The position numbers and the translations under genes are program-made. Shown one piece after another: positions 10,540-21,489 of a stretch of 64,000 bases of DNA (position 1 is its first letter; every line of letters begins with the position of its first letter). The stretch lies in the NCBI RefSeq assembly GCF_034190915.1, contig NW_026947484.1, positions 76,711,482 through 76,775,481 on the forward strand. The letters are read 5' to 3'. Source of the stretch: Cavia porcellus (Eukaryota > Chordata > Mammalia > Rodentia > Caviidae). A model generated the notes under the pieces. That model had not been told where the DNA came from, made no database searches, and saw nothing but the letters and a program-made list of their open reading frames with translations.

Positions 10540-11900
10540 CTATTCCACAGCTCTAGCAGCGTGGCCTCTGTTACCTCGGGGGGTCAAGCTCTGAACCTCC
10601 GTGCGTTTGCAACGACCCTGCTGCAGCGCCCTAGGTGCTTGCAGCTGGTGCAAGCTTGCAGGTACAGCGAGTGCTGCGGCTGGGGTTGGGGGACAAAGGG
10701 CGTGGCCACGCTCCCATGGTCTTTCTCCCGCCTCTGAAATCTCGGGAACGTTCTGAAAAGTATCCAAAAGTTCTGAGCCACGCGCGCCAAAAGAAAGAGG
10801 GCGCAACCCCCACCACACTACTTCTAGCGAGGCTTGTCCGGAGCTTGCCACTCGGGCTGCACCTCCGGCTGGGCGCGCAAGCCTGCTGTGCCTCCTCCTT
10901 CCGTCCCTCGCCTTAGGCTGGGTACTTCTGCTGCAGCCTTCTGGAAGCGCAAGAGCCAGCCGCAGTCCGCGCTGCTTCTTAGGGCCAACATGCCCAACGA
11001 AGACTCATTCGGCAAGTCCTCCGCACCGTCGGACACCCCGCACGCCCCTGGGGCACCGCCGCAAGGCAAGGCGGCCGGGGGCTTTGGCAAAGCGGCCGGG
11101 GCGCTGCTGGGGGCGGCCGGCGGCTCGGGTAGCGGAGGCAGCGGGGCGGCGGTCGGTCTGGGCGCCACCGGCAAGAAATCCCCGCGGCTGCCCAAATGCG
11201 CGCGTTGCAGAAACCACGGCTACGCGTCGCCGCTCAAGGGCCACAAGCGCTTCTGCATGTGGCGGGACTGCCAGTGCAAGAAGTGCAACCTGATCGCCGA
11301 GAGACAGCGCGTGATGGCCGCGCAGGTGAGTTCGGCGCTCGCACTTTGCGGGCGCAGCCTCGGGCTTGGCGGGTGGCGCGCGGGACCGGGGACGGAAGAC
11401 GCGGCCGGGAACCACCGACGGCCACGGCACTCCGGGGGCCGCCGCCGCCTCTGGGGGAGGCCGGGCACGCGTCTGGTCGGGGTTCATTCCGGTCGGAAGC
11501 CCCGAATCCCGAGACTCGGGTGGCTTCTCTACCCCGCCCCCCGCGGAGTTGCGGGGCGCTCGGCGCCAGCTCCCGACCGCTGCTCTGCAGAGGCGGGCGC
11601 TGCAGTCCCCGCGATCCGCGACCCCGCGTACAAGTTGAGTGTGATCTTGGAAAACTAAAGTAGGGCCGTGGGGTGACTGACTGAACTCGAGGCCTCGGCG
11701 GTGGGAGAAAGGGGCCCCGGGTGGCGGGCGAGCGGGGCGGGACCCCGGGGGTCTTTCCGGAAGAGTCGCCGCGCGTCGCCCGCTTGGCGCACCGGCCTCG
11801 CCCGCCGCCACGCGGGTCGCGCCCGCGCCTCAGCCATTTTGAGCCCTGGAGAAGCGCGGTCGCTAAACTGCGCGTCGCCACCCGAGCTGCTCGCCGCGGG
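10540..11900 (+). promoter_or_regulatory. DMRT1: CpG island and proximal promoter of DMRT1
   Basis: CpG-dense block spanning the 5' flank, exon 1 and the first 575 bp of intron 1. It stands out from the AT-rich, CpG-poor DNA on both sides. Upstream of the ATG there is no obvious TATA box. Visible motifs are an E2F-like site GCGCGCCAAAA at 10782-10792 and a GC/KLF-like CCCCCACC at about 10806-10814. The transcription start cannot be fixed from sequence but should lie between about 10700 and 10980. The many long open frames on both strands here are by-products of GC richness. An ID SINE (11939-12046) sits just past the 3' edge. Confidence 0.85.
10990..11325 (+). CDS. DMRT1: DMRT1 coding exon 1 (residues 1-112, DM domain)
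   Basis: First coding exon of the DM-domain transcription factor DMRT1, a nuclear DNA-binding protein acting in Sertoli and germ cells in male sex determination and maintenance. The ATG at 10990 is the first ATG in this frame after an in-frame TAG at 10825, has A at -3, and begins MPNEDSF, as in mammalian DMRT1 (MPN start). Residues 1-65 are a low-complexity Gly/Ala/Ser/Pro linker. The DM domain starts near residue 66 ([12 protein letters not shown]) with zinc ligands visible at C70, C73, H76, H85, C89, C94, C96 and C99, then the basic recognition helix ([11 protein letters not shown]). The exon ends on a codon boundary at a GTGAGT donor (11326). The linker is about six residues shorter than in human DMRT1 as I recall it. 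All zinc ligands are intact. Confidence 0.98.
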
Positions 11901-11938
11901 TGGCTTGGAGTGCGTTTTAACGACGGCTGAGAATTCTT

Positions 11939-12046
11939 TTTTTTTTTTTTTTGGTCTTTTTCATTTTTATCGGTACCGGGTATCGAACTCACGAGCACCT
12001 GCTTGCAAGGCAGGTGCTTATGCCGCTGAGCTAAACCTCCAGCCCC
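11939..12046 (-). mobile_element. ID SINE in DMRT1 intron 1 at the CpG-island edge
   Basis: Reverse ID element: T-run, GGTCTTTTTCATTTTTATCG, GGTACCGGGTATCGAACTC, CTGAGCTAAACCTCCAGCCCC. Perfect 10-bp target-site duplications GAGAATTCTT at 11929-11938 and 12047-12056. Well preserved, so probably young; about 610 bp downstream of exon 1. Confidence 0.95.
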
Positions 12047-13216
12047 GAGAATTCTTAAAAACATGTGCGAAGGGGAAAACGCGCGGTTTGGAAGTTTTGT
12101 CGTTCTTTTTAAAAAGTTTTCTTTTTAAAATAGCTGCAGCGGCAGGCTAGTAATTTAGCATCTTAGCGGCAGTTATGCCGTTAGTATCCTAAGAGAAAGT
12201 TTTAGAAAGCAATAATATAACATTCTTTCCACCTAAAAGTTGTTTCGTCTTTTTTGAGACAGGTTATTTAAAACGAAAAGATACGGAAGAAATGTTTACT
12301 GACAATGTGCTACTTTTGGTTAGGAACGTGTAAAATTCTCTTTTGAAAGTGATTTAGATGAGAAGGTAAAACAGGATCGCACAAAAGCCTAAAGATCATC
12401 TGCTTCCTACTTCCAACATATTTCTAAAAATATGCTTTAAATCGGTATACTTTGGCTTCATTTATTTCAAGGACAATTGCATTGAAAATACAATTTCCCC
12501 CTGTAGATTTTAGCTTAATTTGCAGTGAATGGAATGAATACACGGGGTGTAATGTTAAAATAACATCACAATGAGTCTAGTTCTAAAAATTTAAGGGCCC
12601 CTTTCTAAATTACACTTGTAGGTAAAAAAGAATTGTGACTATTTAATCGCTGGCGTATATATCTCATGCGAGGAGTTGTTGGGTGGCTTAAGTATTTGTA
12701 TCCTTGTAAGGGGAATTAAATTTGAATAATTTTAAGAGGGGAACTATTTTCGGAGGGGTTGATTGCTCAGGTAAAAGCCTCGTGTTACTTTTAGAACGTG
12801 GAATTTTGACGTGTTCTACTAGAATCTTTAAAAATCTATATAACTTTTGGACATTCTAAAATACCGTAATTTGAGACTGATTATACATATGACTTTAAAA
12901 TACTGGTTTTAATTAATTGTCACGGTTTTCCTTATTCAAAAAACTTTAACTGTGAAAGATCTTTTTAAAGGTGTCCTGAATTTATGGAATAATCTGTGCA
13001 TTTTGGGTGTGTATGGGGTTTGTGTGACAGTTAAGAAGTTTGCAGATTTCTTGAAAACTTGTTCAAAGTTATTGATACTGTTTGGAAAACTGAGGGTTAG
13101 TAGAAGATTCAAAATTTAAGCTTAGCCTTAAGTAATTGGGTGTGGACTTTGGTTTGAGTAAAAATTATCTCCAATCATCTAGTTTTGACTGCACAATCTA
13201 TAGATTATAGTTGTGC

Positions 13217-13385
13217 TTGTTTTGGGCAGTACTAAGAATTGGACCTAAGGATCCAAGAGATACCCCCAGCCCTTGCTGTTTTGAAACCAGGTCTCACTAG
13301 GTATCCCAGCCTTCTGGTTGGAATCCTCTTGCCTCAGCCTCCTGAGTAGTTGGAATTATGAGATTGCACCACTTTGCCCAGCTTT
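13217..13385 (-). mobile_element. B1-ID composite SINE
   Basis: On the + strand an antisense ID part (GGGCAGTACTAAGAATTGGA ... ATACCCCCAGCCC) is followed by an antisense B1 (ACCAGGTCTCACTAGG ... CTCAGCCTCCTGAGTAG ... CACTTTGCCCAGC). On the minus strand the order is B1 then ID. Confidence 0.7.
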
Positions 13386-14471
13386 GTAGTGTAATTGTGT
13401 TTTTAGTTTACTGTTTTAATGTACTTTTAGGTTTGTTTTTGGGTCTCAGAGGTACAAGTACTTTACTTATTTTATGGTCATTAAATAGTTTCAGTAGAAA
13501 ACATCTCGTTACATGTAGTAAACAAAAAAAGCAATTTATTTTCTTTAAGCCTTTACAAACTTTTAACAATGTTATTTAAAAGATGATAAATTGAGAAGGA
13601 CCAGGAAGAGTTTCAGAGGTATGTCAGTTTCCCTATTATCTCAGTTGGTTGAACTTTCTTTTTGCCCAAAATATCACACAGCACCCTTGCCCTCTCCTTT
13701 TTTCCAACCTTTCCTTACCCTGGTTCTTCAGCCCTCTTCCCAATTGCTTTTCTATATGTTCCTTCTACCCTTGGGAAATAGGGCCCTGCAGAGTTTCATA
13801 ACAGCCCCCCCCCCTTTCTTCCCTGTCCTGTTCCACATTGTTCTGGATTGTTCTGCCCTTTCTTTGTTGCCAGTGCAAGTCCTGCTTATCCTATTCTTGA
13901 CTTTGTTGGAATACTACTACTGGCTGAATCTTACATTTTAAAGATACTTTCCTCTGAATTTCTTGTGTAAGGTTGGTGTACACCTCTTAAGTTTTGTCTG
14001 GTAGGTGATTGCTTGCTTGTTTCCTGTTTCTCCTAAATGGTGAAGAACTTGGAATTTAATTTAACTTTTATCAGTTGTTCCTGGTGCAGTTTTTTTTTTT
14101 TTTTTTACATGTTTGTAGAGTGCAGGAGTGAGTGATTCAGTTCTTCCTAATGTGTCCATGCTTTTTCTTCTGGAGACTGAATTCCCCTCGCTGGCTGATT
14201 CTGCAGTTCTTTCTGATCCTCCGTGGCTACCATGATTTCCTGATCGTCCTGCAGGCTCCTTTGTTTAACAGGTGTTTTGGAGCAACTACTCTGGGCCAGA
14301 TTCCTACCTGAACCAGCAGGTAAAAAAAATGGGAAAAGAGAACAAATGAGAAAAAGAAATGAGATGCTTAGCCCTCAGCCCTGGAGCTAATAAATGATAG
14401 TGCTGTGGTTTTGGCCAAGCTGTGCAAATGATTTTGGCAGCTGGAGGATGACTCACTGTTTTGTGCTCTAG

Positions 14472-14687
<216 letters not shown>

Positions 14688-15439
14688 TGAGGGAGGAAGA
14701 GGAGATGCTGCCAGGCGTAGGACCTTCTGAGCCTCTTGACACTGAGAGCTTAGAGGAGCTTCTCTGAAGGATCTCTCTGAAGATCAGATCTACTTTTGGC
14801 TATCTCACAAGATGAAGGTTCTACGAATGAAGGTTTAACAGCTTTCTTTTTCCTGATGATTGTTAGTTGAGAGTCAGAATTACAGGGATGTCAGGGAGGA
14901 GTGAGGTGTGTCACTTTTCATCTTGGCCCACTCTTCATTTGGGAGTCACCGTTGGTAGATCCTAGAACTGAACATCTGTTTTTCTACTAACAACTGCATT
15001 CCTTTGGGGAAAATGTCTGGGACAGTCATATCCTCGGTGTCAAATCTGAATGAACCTGGAGGAACATAGAAGGCGTATCCTGCTGCCTGGCATGCACTCT
15101 TGTGCTAAGTGAGCTGTTTGTGTGCCAGTTTGTCTTGTTTGTCCCAAGGTCACTCTGTTGGGTATCAGTAGTGATCCTTTCCACATGAAGAGAACTGAGG
15201 TGTGGGGAGTTAAGTGAGTGTCCAGGTGGGCTGAACTACAAGGTATGTGCATCTGTCCATCTGCTTCTGTCCTGCCTGAGCTCCAGAGGTCTGAGGCTCT
15301 CTGTTTGTGCAAACTCCCAGAAACATGTAGCTGTTTAGGTTTAAATGAATTACATGAAATAAAATGAACAAATCTGTTTTCTCTGTGCTCTAAGCACACA
15401 TGTTGAGTTCTCAGCAGCCACATACAGCTAAGAACAAAT

Positions 15440-15592
15440 CTTTTATTTATTTTTTGAGGCAGAGTTTTACTATTTGTTCATGCTTAATGCTGTACTTACT
15501 GAGTAGTAGTATTCAGAGTGGCCTTAAATTGACCATTCTCCTGCCTCAGCCTCCCAAGGGATGTGTGACACCATGCCTTGCTCTAACACAAA
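15440..15592 (-). mobile_element. B1 SINE (diverged)
   Basis: TTTATTTTTTGAGGCAGAGT, AGAGTGGCCTTAAATTGACC, CTGCCTCAGCCTCCCAAG, CACCATGCCTTGCT. Confidence 0.7.
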
Positions 15593-15751
15593 GATCCTAT
15601 TAAGGGAGAAACTCAGGAAAATCATACTGAATAATACATTTCTGACTCAGAAAGTTTCACTTGATAGTGCTGGTATAGAATTCAGGTGCTCCAAGAAATT
15701 CATTCAGCAAATGTCAGGGAATTCTGTGGTTTCTGGCAATTAAATAAAGTA

Positions 15752-16130
15752 GATCCCCTTTATCTGTGAAATAGAGCTTTCAAAATCTCAGTGAATGAAT
15801 GCTTAAAACCAAGGATATTACTGAACCTTCTATGTATATACTGTTATTTTTCTATATATATAGATTAAATGTAATTATTATTAAATAAAAATAAATACAA
15901 GTATATATATATATATATACATATACATACCTATGATAGTTTAATTTATAAGGTGTGTACGATAAGAGATGAACTGAACTAAAAATAAAAATGGACAACT
16001 ATTAGAACATAATGAGAGTTGTTTAAAACCTACGAATTGTTTGTTTTTGTGATTTTCCATTTAACGTTTCCAGGCCATGACTGACTTCAGGTAACTGAAA
16101 CTGCAGAAAGTGAAACTTGGGTAAGGGGCA
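15752..16130. mobile_element. Tigger-like DNA transposon remnant
   Basis: Ends match each other as terminal inverted repeats: CCCCTTTATCTGTG at the left and CTGCAGAAAGTGAAACTTGG then GTAAGGGG at the right. Internal words (AACCAAGGATATTACTGAAC; ACATACCTATGATAGTTTAA; TTTCCATTTAACG) match a non-autonomous TcMar-Tigger-type element. TA lies at the left junction (15750-15751). The AT microsatellite at 15902-15919 is inside it. Confidence 0.6.
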
Positions 16131-16481
16131 TGAACACACACAAAGATTCACAATGCATGTTTAGAGACCACTACGGCTCCATGAAATACACTTTACTGGT
16201 GGTATCGCCTTAACCCAGCTTTCCCAAGTTACTTTCTATACTGGCTAACCACTGGGCCAGTGTTGCTCAACTGTATGCCATGAATTAGCTTTGCAACTTA
16301 GGACAAGTCAGTTGAGTTTCCTGGACCTTTTGTGTTTGCTTCTCAAAGATGAAGGGAATGGTTTAGGGTGTCTTAAAGATGAGTCTTGGCCATTGTGAAA
16401 AAGGAAGTCAGCATGCATCAAAGGAGGAAAGTAGCTGCATCTGTGGGTCTGTAGATTCAGAGATTAACAAAGGACAAAGGA

Positions 16482-16752
16482 CAGGTGGTCCCTGACTTGT
16501 GATAGCACTATGTCCTAAAAAACTCAGAGTGCAATGAAAATGTCCTAACTCAGCATGCATTTAATGTACCTAACCTACTGGGCATCACAGCTTAGGAACA
16601 GTGTGATGTAGAGTTTGTGTGTTTCTCTTCATAATCATGTGTTAACTGGGAGCTGCAGCTTGCCCCCTGTCACTAGCTTGGGAAAAAGATTGAAATTCAA
16701 AGTATGGTATTTATGGAAAACCTCTTGCTTTCGCTTTTTCTCCTGGATTAAA
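16482..16752. mobile_element. Second Tigger-like DNA transposon remnant
   Basis: CAGGTGGTCCCTGACTTGTG start; GCATTTAATGTACCTAACCT; AACTGGGAGCTGCAGCTTGC; GAAATTCAAAGTATGGTA; TTGCTTTCGC near the end. These follow a palindromic non-autonomous Tigger-type element. No transposase frame. Confidence 0.65.
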
Positions 16753-18174
16753 TAGAAAAATCCTAACCTGAACCAGTACTTTTCTGTTTTGGATTATATT
16801 GTTCATAGTATATATTTAACATTTTCCCAAACTTTCCTTTCATTGTACTAAAGAGGTTCTGATAGGATATTTCAGAGTGGCAAGAAGGAAAGTTACAGAA
16901 AGCAGCCACAGAGGAGCAGGAGAGAAGGTTCAGGGTCAAGGCAGATGTAGGCAGATCCTTTGTTTGCCTGGGGAGCAAGTCCTGAGACCGAAAGGGAGGG
17001 GTCAGAGCCAGTGTGGTGTGCTGCTTTGCAAGGTAGGGGGTCAGACCAGGGCTGTGGGAGCATTGTCTTCCACAGAAGATGCTCATAGCTTGGGGCAGGG
17101 GCATAGGACTTTTGTCAGAACCCGCAGAGTGAGGTTAATTTTGTCACTAGTCAGGATGTGGGAATAAGGGAGGCAGAAATAGCAGTAGAACTGAACTACA
17201 AAATATAGAGACAAAGAGAGAAAACCTGAGAGACAGACATAGAAATGAAGAGACAGACCAGGTTTTTAGGCAAAGGAGAGAGGCTAGCTTCATAGGTAGT
17301 ATGCCATGAATCAGTATATAGCTTAATACTGTTTAGAGATTGCATTTATTTAAAATAACTTTTGCAAGTAAAAGGTAAACATTCAGAGCACAAAAGGTGT
17401 TCAGTGAAAGATCATCGTTCTTCCGGTCTCAGCCTGAGGTTCTCATTCTTTTGTTCCAGGACTGGAACAGATTGTTTGCCATGTGTACAGGCGTGGGTGC
17501 CTATTTATCCTTTTCATATGTGTGTACTTATGTATGTGTACATAATAGTCACATATTTAATATGACTAGGGGTTCATGTTCCCACTCATTATAATGAACT
17601 TTCTGCATTTGTCACCGTTCGGAATTGTCAGTAGCCTAGAATTCCGTTACACAGGTGTGAAGGGCCGGGATTTGCAATGATTTACTGAGTGGCAAGAGTT
17701 GCAGATGTGGTGGTGGAATGGTCACAGCTGTGACGCTGCTCCTCTGGAGCCAGGCGCTAACCTTCTTCCAACATCTGCTGGCCATTGTCTTGCTGGGCCA
17801 AGGGCTTGGTGAAATTTAGTCAGTTTTTGACTTTGAAACATTTTTTCTTCTTTTGGTTCCTTAAAGTGCTAGAAATAAGAGTGAGAAATGCTAAGAATTG
17901 TTCCCAAGATTATTGGCCAAACTCTGAAGATACTCAAAATTGTATTTTCCAAGCCATCTTTCCTTTATTGGAGAATTGAGTCCTCTGTGTAGGATAGCAT
18001 ACCTTAGAAGATGGTCTCTCAGGTCCTTAGTTACATGATTTGCCAAATTGGGGCAACGGATTGGCTGGATAGTCCTCAGATGAGTTTTAAGACATTTTTG
18101 TTATTGTTTTCTTTTGATTATGTATATTAATGTGAAAAAAATAGTCTTTGAAGAAATTCTCTGTTTGTTGCTGG

Positions 18175-18310
18175 TTCTCTTTTGAGACAGTATCTTGCTC
18201 TGTAGTTCAGGCTGGCCTTTAACTTGCTCTGTAGTTCAGGCTGGCCTCACATGATGATCTTTCTGATTCAGCCTCCCAAGTGCTGGCCTGCACTACTACG
18301 CTTCATTGCT
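18175..18310 (-). mobile_element. B1 SINE with internal duplication
   Basis: Antisense B1 in which TTGCTCTGTAGTTCAGGCTG occurs twice in tandem (about 18194-18250), the internal duplication known in rodent B1. Continues CAGCCTCCCAAGTGCTGG. Confidence 0.85.
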
Positions 18311-19107
18311 GGTTCTCATACTAAGGATCAGATATTAGGAGGTATACTAATAGCAAATAGTTTCTTCCCAATCACTTTTGTGGCATTTAGTAAAACATAA
18401 GTACTTTTGGCTAGAAAGGATAGGGAATTAATAGCAATTTCAGCATTTCTGCCATGGCTTCATCTTTTGAATTATAATACAAAATATACTTTTTTAATTT
18501 TAAGTTTTTACCTGATCTTTAAAAAATAATCTCAGGCATTCTTCCTCTGCATTTGAGCTTCTCGGTATTGTCGTATTCAACTTCATATTCCTTCAATTTT
18601 CTGTGTGCCCATAGAATACTGGTTTGCCCAGAATGTTTGCTGAGGTCTGCATAGTTCTTCATTTCTCTGTTCCTGTACGGAAGCTGTCAGATGAAGGGCT
18701 GCATTGTAGAGAATTCCATTCTGCCTGCATGTCCTTTGTGAGGACCTGAATGTTATCTCTCTTGGGCGCTCCCTTCAAGCACCCTGAACTTCCATCCACA
18801 TGCACATCCATCCTCCCCCAATCAAGTCACTGCCTTTTGTATGGGGCCTCTGTTGGGGGCTATTCCTCCCCTTTTCCTGTTGGGTTGTGTCTAGTAGTGC
18901 GGGGTCGCTCCTTCACACCCCTTATTCGGCAAGCACACATTTTCCTTGTGTGTCCTGAGTGCTTGAACATTTTACGAAGAAACGTGACAGTTTAAAAATG
19001 GAGCAGTGTCCCTATGCAGTTTTTACCAGTAAAAGAGTTGATGTATTAACAGTTGAAGATCTTTATACATATTTATAAAAATATGTTTTATTTGTTCATT
19101 TATTTAG

Positions 19108-19252
19108 TCTTTTAGAGACGGGTGTCATTGTGCAGTTCAGATTGACCTTGAGCTCTCTTTGTAGCCCAGGCTGGTCTCGAACTTGCAGCAGTCCTCCTGT
19201 CTCAGCCTCCCGAATGCTGGGATTACAGGTCTATACCACCATACCTGGCATT
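19108..19252 (-). mobile_element. B1 SINE
   Basis: TTTAGAGACGGGTGTCATTG, TTTGTAGCCCAGGCTGGTC, CTCAGCCTCCCGAATGCTGG, ACCACCATACCTGGCA. Confidence 0.9.
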
Positions 19253-19257
19253 TTCTG

Positions 19258-19590
19258 TTTGTTTTTTGGATAAGCTTTATTTTTTAAAGTAGTTTTCGGT
19301 TCAGAGAAAAGCAGGAGAAGGCACAGATACTTCTCATCTCCTGCCTTTATGCACACATAGCTGTCCCACTTCAGCGGATCCTCTCAGAGTAGTCCGTTTG
19401 TTACAACTGCATTGTCATATCATAGCTCCCAAAGTCACTGTTGTGCATTAAGGTTCTTTCTCGGTGTTGTGTATTCTGTTGCACAAATGGACAATTGGAC
19501 AAATTTGTCTGCTATATTCTAGAGGACAAATGTATAGTGATATATGTCTTGCAGAGTACTTCTAGGGATCTCATCATCTTCACTGGGGTT
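19258..19590 (-). mobile_element. L1M LINE 3'-UTR fragment
   Basis: Antisense old L1: AAGCTTTATTTTTTAAAGTA, GTTTTCGGTTCAGAG, AGTCCGTTTGTTACAACTGC, TTCTTTCTCGGTGTTGTG. Confidence 0.7.
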
Positions 19591-19676
19591 ATTTAAATTT
19601 AAAGTAATATTTCAGTATTTATCTTGCAGTTTTCTAACTTGTAAGGAAGGAAGCATTTCATTCAAATGAGCATTAA

Positions 19677-19780
19677 GGGGCTGGGGATTTAGCTTAGCGG
19701 CATAAGCACCTGACTTGCAAGCAGGCAGTAGTGAGTTCGATCCCTGGTACCGATAAAAATGAAAAAGACAAAAAAAATTA
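19677..19780 (+). mobile_element. ID SINE with target-site duplication
   Basis: GGGGCTGGGGATTTAGCTTA ... GAGTTCGATCCCTGGTACC ... GACAAAAAAA. Fifteen-bp duplications TCAAATGAGCATTAA (19662-19676) and TCAAATGAGTATTAA (19781-19795, one mismatch). Confidence 0.95.
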
Positions 19781-19909
19781 TCAAATGAGTATTAAAAGCA
19801 TTCTGTACACATTGGATGGGAATTTATTTTTGAAGGAATTTGGCCACTTAGATGGGATGGGTTCTATTTGTAAGACAGCTCTCAATTGCAAGCATAATAG
19901 GAAATGCTG

Positions 19910-19912
<3 letters not shown>

Positions 19913-19953
<41 letters not shown>
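19913..19953. repeat. (TG)n microsatellite
   Basis: About 19 TG units, at the 3' (T-rich) side of an antisense ID element. Confidence 0.97.
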
Positions 19954-19956
<3 letters not shown>

Positions 19957-20036
19957 ATACTGGGACTTGAACTCATGACCTTGTGCTTGCCAGTTGCCAG
20001 GCAGGAGCTGTACTGCTGACCTATATCCCCAGCTCA
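19954..20036 (-). mobile_element. ID SINE
   Basis: GATACTGGGACTTGAACTCA, CCTTGTGCTTGCC, CTGCTGACCTATATCCCCAG. The tail position is occupied by the TG microsatellite. Confidence 0.85.
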
Positions 20037-20409
20037 GTGCTGTTAGGTTTTGAAAAACCTTCAGTTAAAAGTGTTCCCAAATTTTACTTTGAGAGTCAAA
20101 CAAATTTTCAAGTTGTCCAACAGAACTACTTGAATTGAAGCAACAGTTGAAGGCTTGAATTAAAGAAAACTCTAAATGCTGATCATTGTGACAGCCTGTT
20201 TTAAATAGTGTCTTAGTATATATTGTTTATTTCATGGGCAGTCTGGTTGCATGTCAAATATAACAGTATAGTTGGTGTCATAGAAATTTTCTATGGATAG
20301 TATTTTAGTGAAGCAATTTTAACAACAAAGTTCAGAAAAGTAGCCTACCAGTGTATCCTCAGCTGGAAAGAAAATTTAGCTAGAGCCTTAGAAATGCATA
20401 ATATAGAGT

Positions 20410-20457
20410 TCTATAGGAGTATATATAAAGTAAGTTTTATAGGAGTATATATAAAAC
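20410..20457. repeat. 26-bp tandem duplication
   Basis: TATAGGAGTATATATAAA occurs at 20412-20429 and again at 20438-20455. Confidence 0.8.
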
Positions 20458-21107
20458 ATATAAAAACATTGATTGGTTTACATTTTTGTCTCCTTTGTGA
20501 AAATAAGTGCAGAGATTGCATTTTATTTATCATTTCATTAGTGTAGAGCCTGGCTTTGTAGCTGATGGCCAGTAAACCTTCGTTGAGTGAATAAATAAAT
20601 GACGGTTAGATTTGAAGCTGGTTTTGAAACATTGAATAATCATGAACCATCCTGTAGACATCAGCTTAAAATTATTGGTGTTACATGTACAGTGGTACAT
20701 CTTGTATTTTTTAAAAATATATCTGAAATTTTTAATTGTTAAAGACTCAAATGTAATTTCTTAACAGTTTAAGGCATAATCCATACACTATATAATTTAT
20801 CTGTTTAAAGTGCTCGGTTCATTGTTTTGTAGTGATGCACAGGGTTGTACAGTAGTCAGCAGAATCTAAGTTTGGAAAATTTTTGTTTCCTTTTCCTTTT
20901 CTATAAGAAACCAAATGGTTACTCCCTATGTACTGCCCTCCCTCTAGGAATCCACTAATACATTTCCTGTGTTTACAGATTGGTGCATTTTGTGTATTCT
21001 AGACATTTAATATAAATTAAATAAGATATATGACTTTATTCTGTTATACTGTGTGTGTTGTTTTATGAATATACTTTCATTTTAAATACTATTCTATTGC
21101 CACAGTC

Positions 21108-21213
21108 TTTTTTTTTTTTTTTTGGTACTAGGGGATCGAACTCACGACTGCACGCTGCAAGGCAGTGCACCTGCAAGGCAGGTGATTATGCCATTGAGCT
21201 AAATCCCCAGCCC
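21108..21213 (-). mobile_element. ID SINE
   Basis: T-run, GGTACTAGGGGATCGAACTC, TTGAGCTAAATCCCCAGCCC. Contains a small internal duplication (GCAAGGCAGTGCACCTGCAA). Confidence 0.92.
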
Positions 21214-21220
21214 AAAACCA

Positions 21221-21306
21221 TTTTTTTAATTTTGTACCAAGGCTCAAACTCACAGCCATGCGCTTACAAGGCAGATGCTTATGCCACTGAGCGAAATCCC
21301 CAGCCC
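21221..21306 (-). mobile_element. ID SINE
   Basis: TTTGTACCAAGGCTCAAACTC, CTTATGCCACTGAGCG, AAATCCCCAGCCC. Only 8 bp from the previous copy. Confidence 0.9.
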
Positions 21307-21400
21307 TACATTTTGTTTTGTCTTCATAAATTGGTGGCATCTGGGCTGATTACATTTTTTAGTCATTAGGAGTAACGCTGTTATGAACATTTGTTGCACA

Positions 21401-21489
21401 CTTTTTTTTTTTTTGGTACCGGGGAATTGAACTCACAACCTTGTGTTTGCCAGGCAGACACTGTGCTGCTGAGCTATATCCCCTGCCCT
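21401..21489 (-). mobile_element. ID SINE
   Basis: T-run, GGTACCGGGGAATTGAACTC, CTGCTGAGCTATATCCCCTG. Confidence 0.9.

Larger units (their letters stand above)
11326..14471 (+). other. DMRT1: DMRT1 intron 1
   Basis: 3.1-kb intron from the GTGAGT donor to the TAG acceptor, interrupting the DM domain. The first 600 bp are CpG-rich. It then carries an ID element (11939-12046), an AT-rich non-repetitive stretch (about 12060-13215) where I see no feature, a B1-ID composite (13217-13385), a pyrimidine-rich stretch (about 13640-13930) and a poly-T run (14090-14106). Confidence 0.9.

Noticed and set aside
10834..10989. In-frame upstream extension of DMRT1 exon 1 (52 codons before the ATG).
   Set aside because: It begins at a TTG, not ATG; an in-frame TAG lies just upstream at 10825, and MPN at 10990 is the known DMRT1 start.
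11005..12064. Several long open frames on both strands around exon 1 (up to 276 codons).
   Set aside because: Low-complexity Arg/Pro/Ala/Gly translations expected from a CpG island; one runs through an ID SINE. They are shadows of exon 1 and GC-rich DNA.
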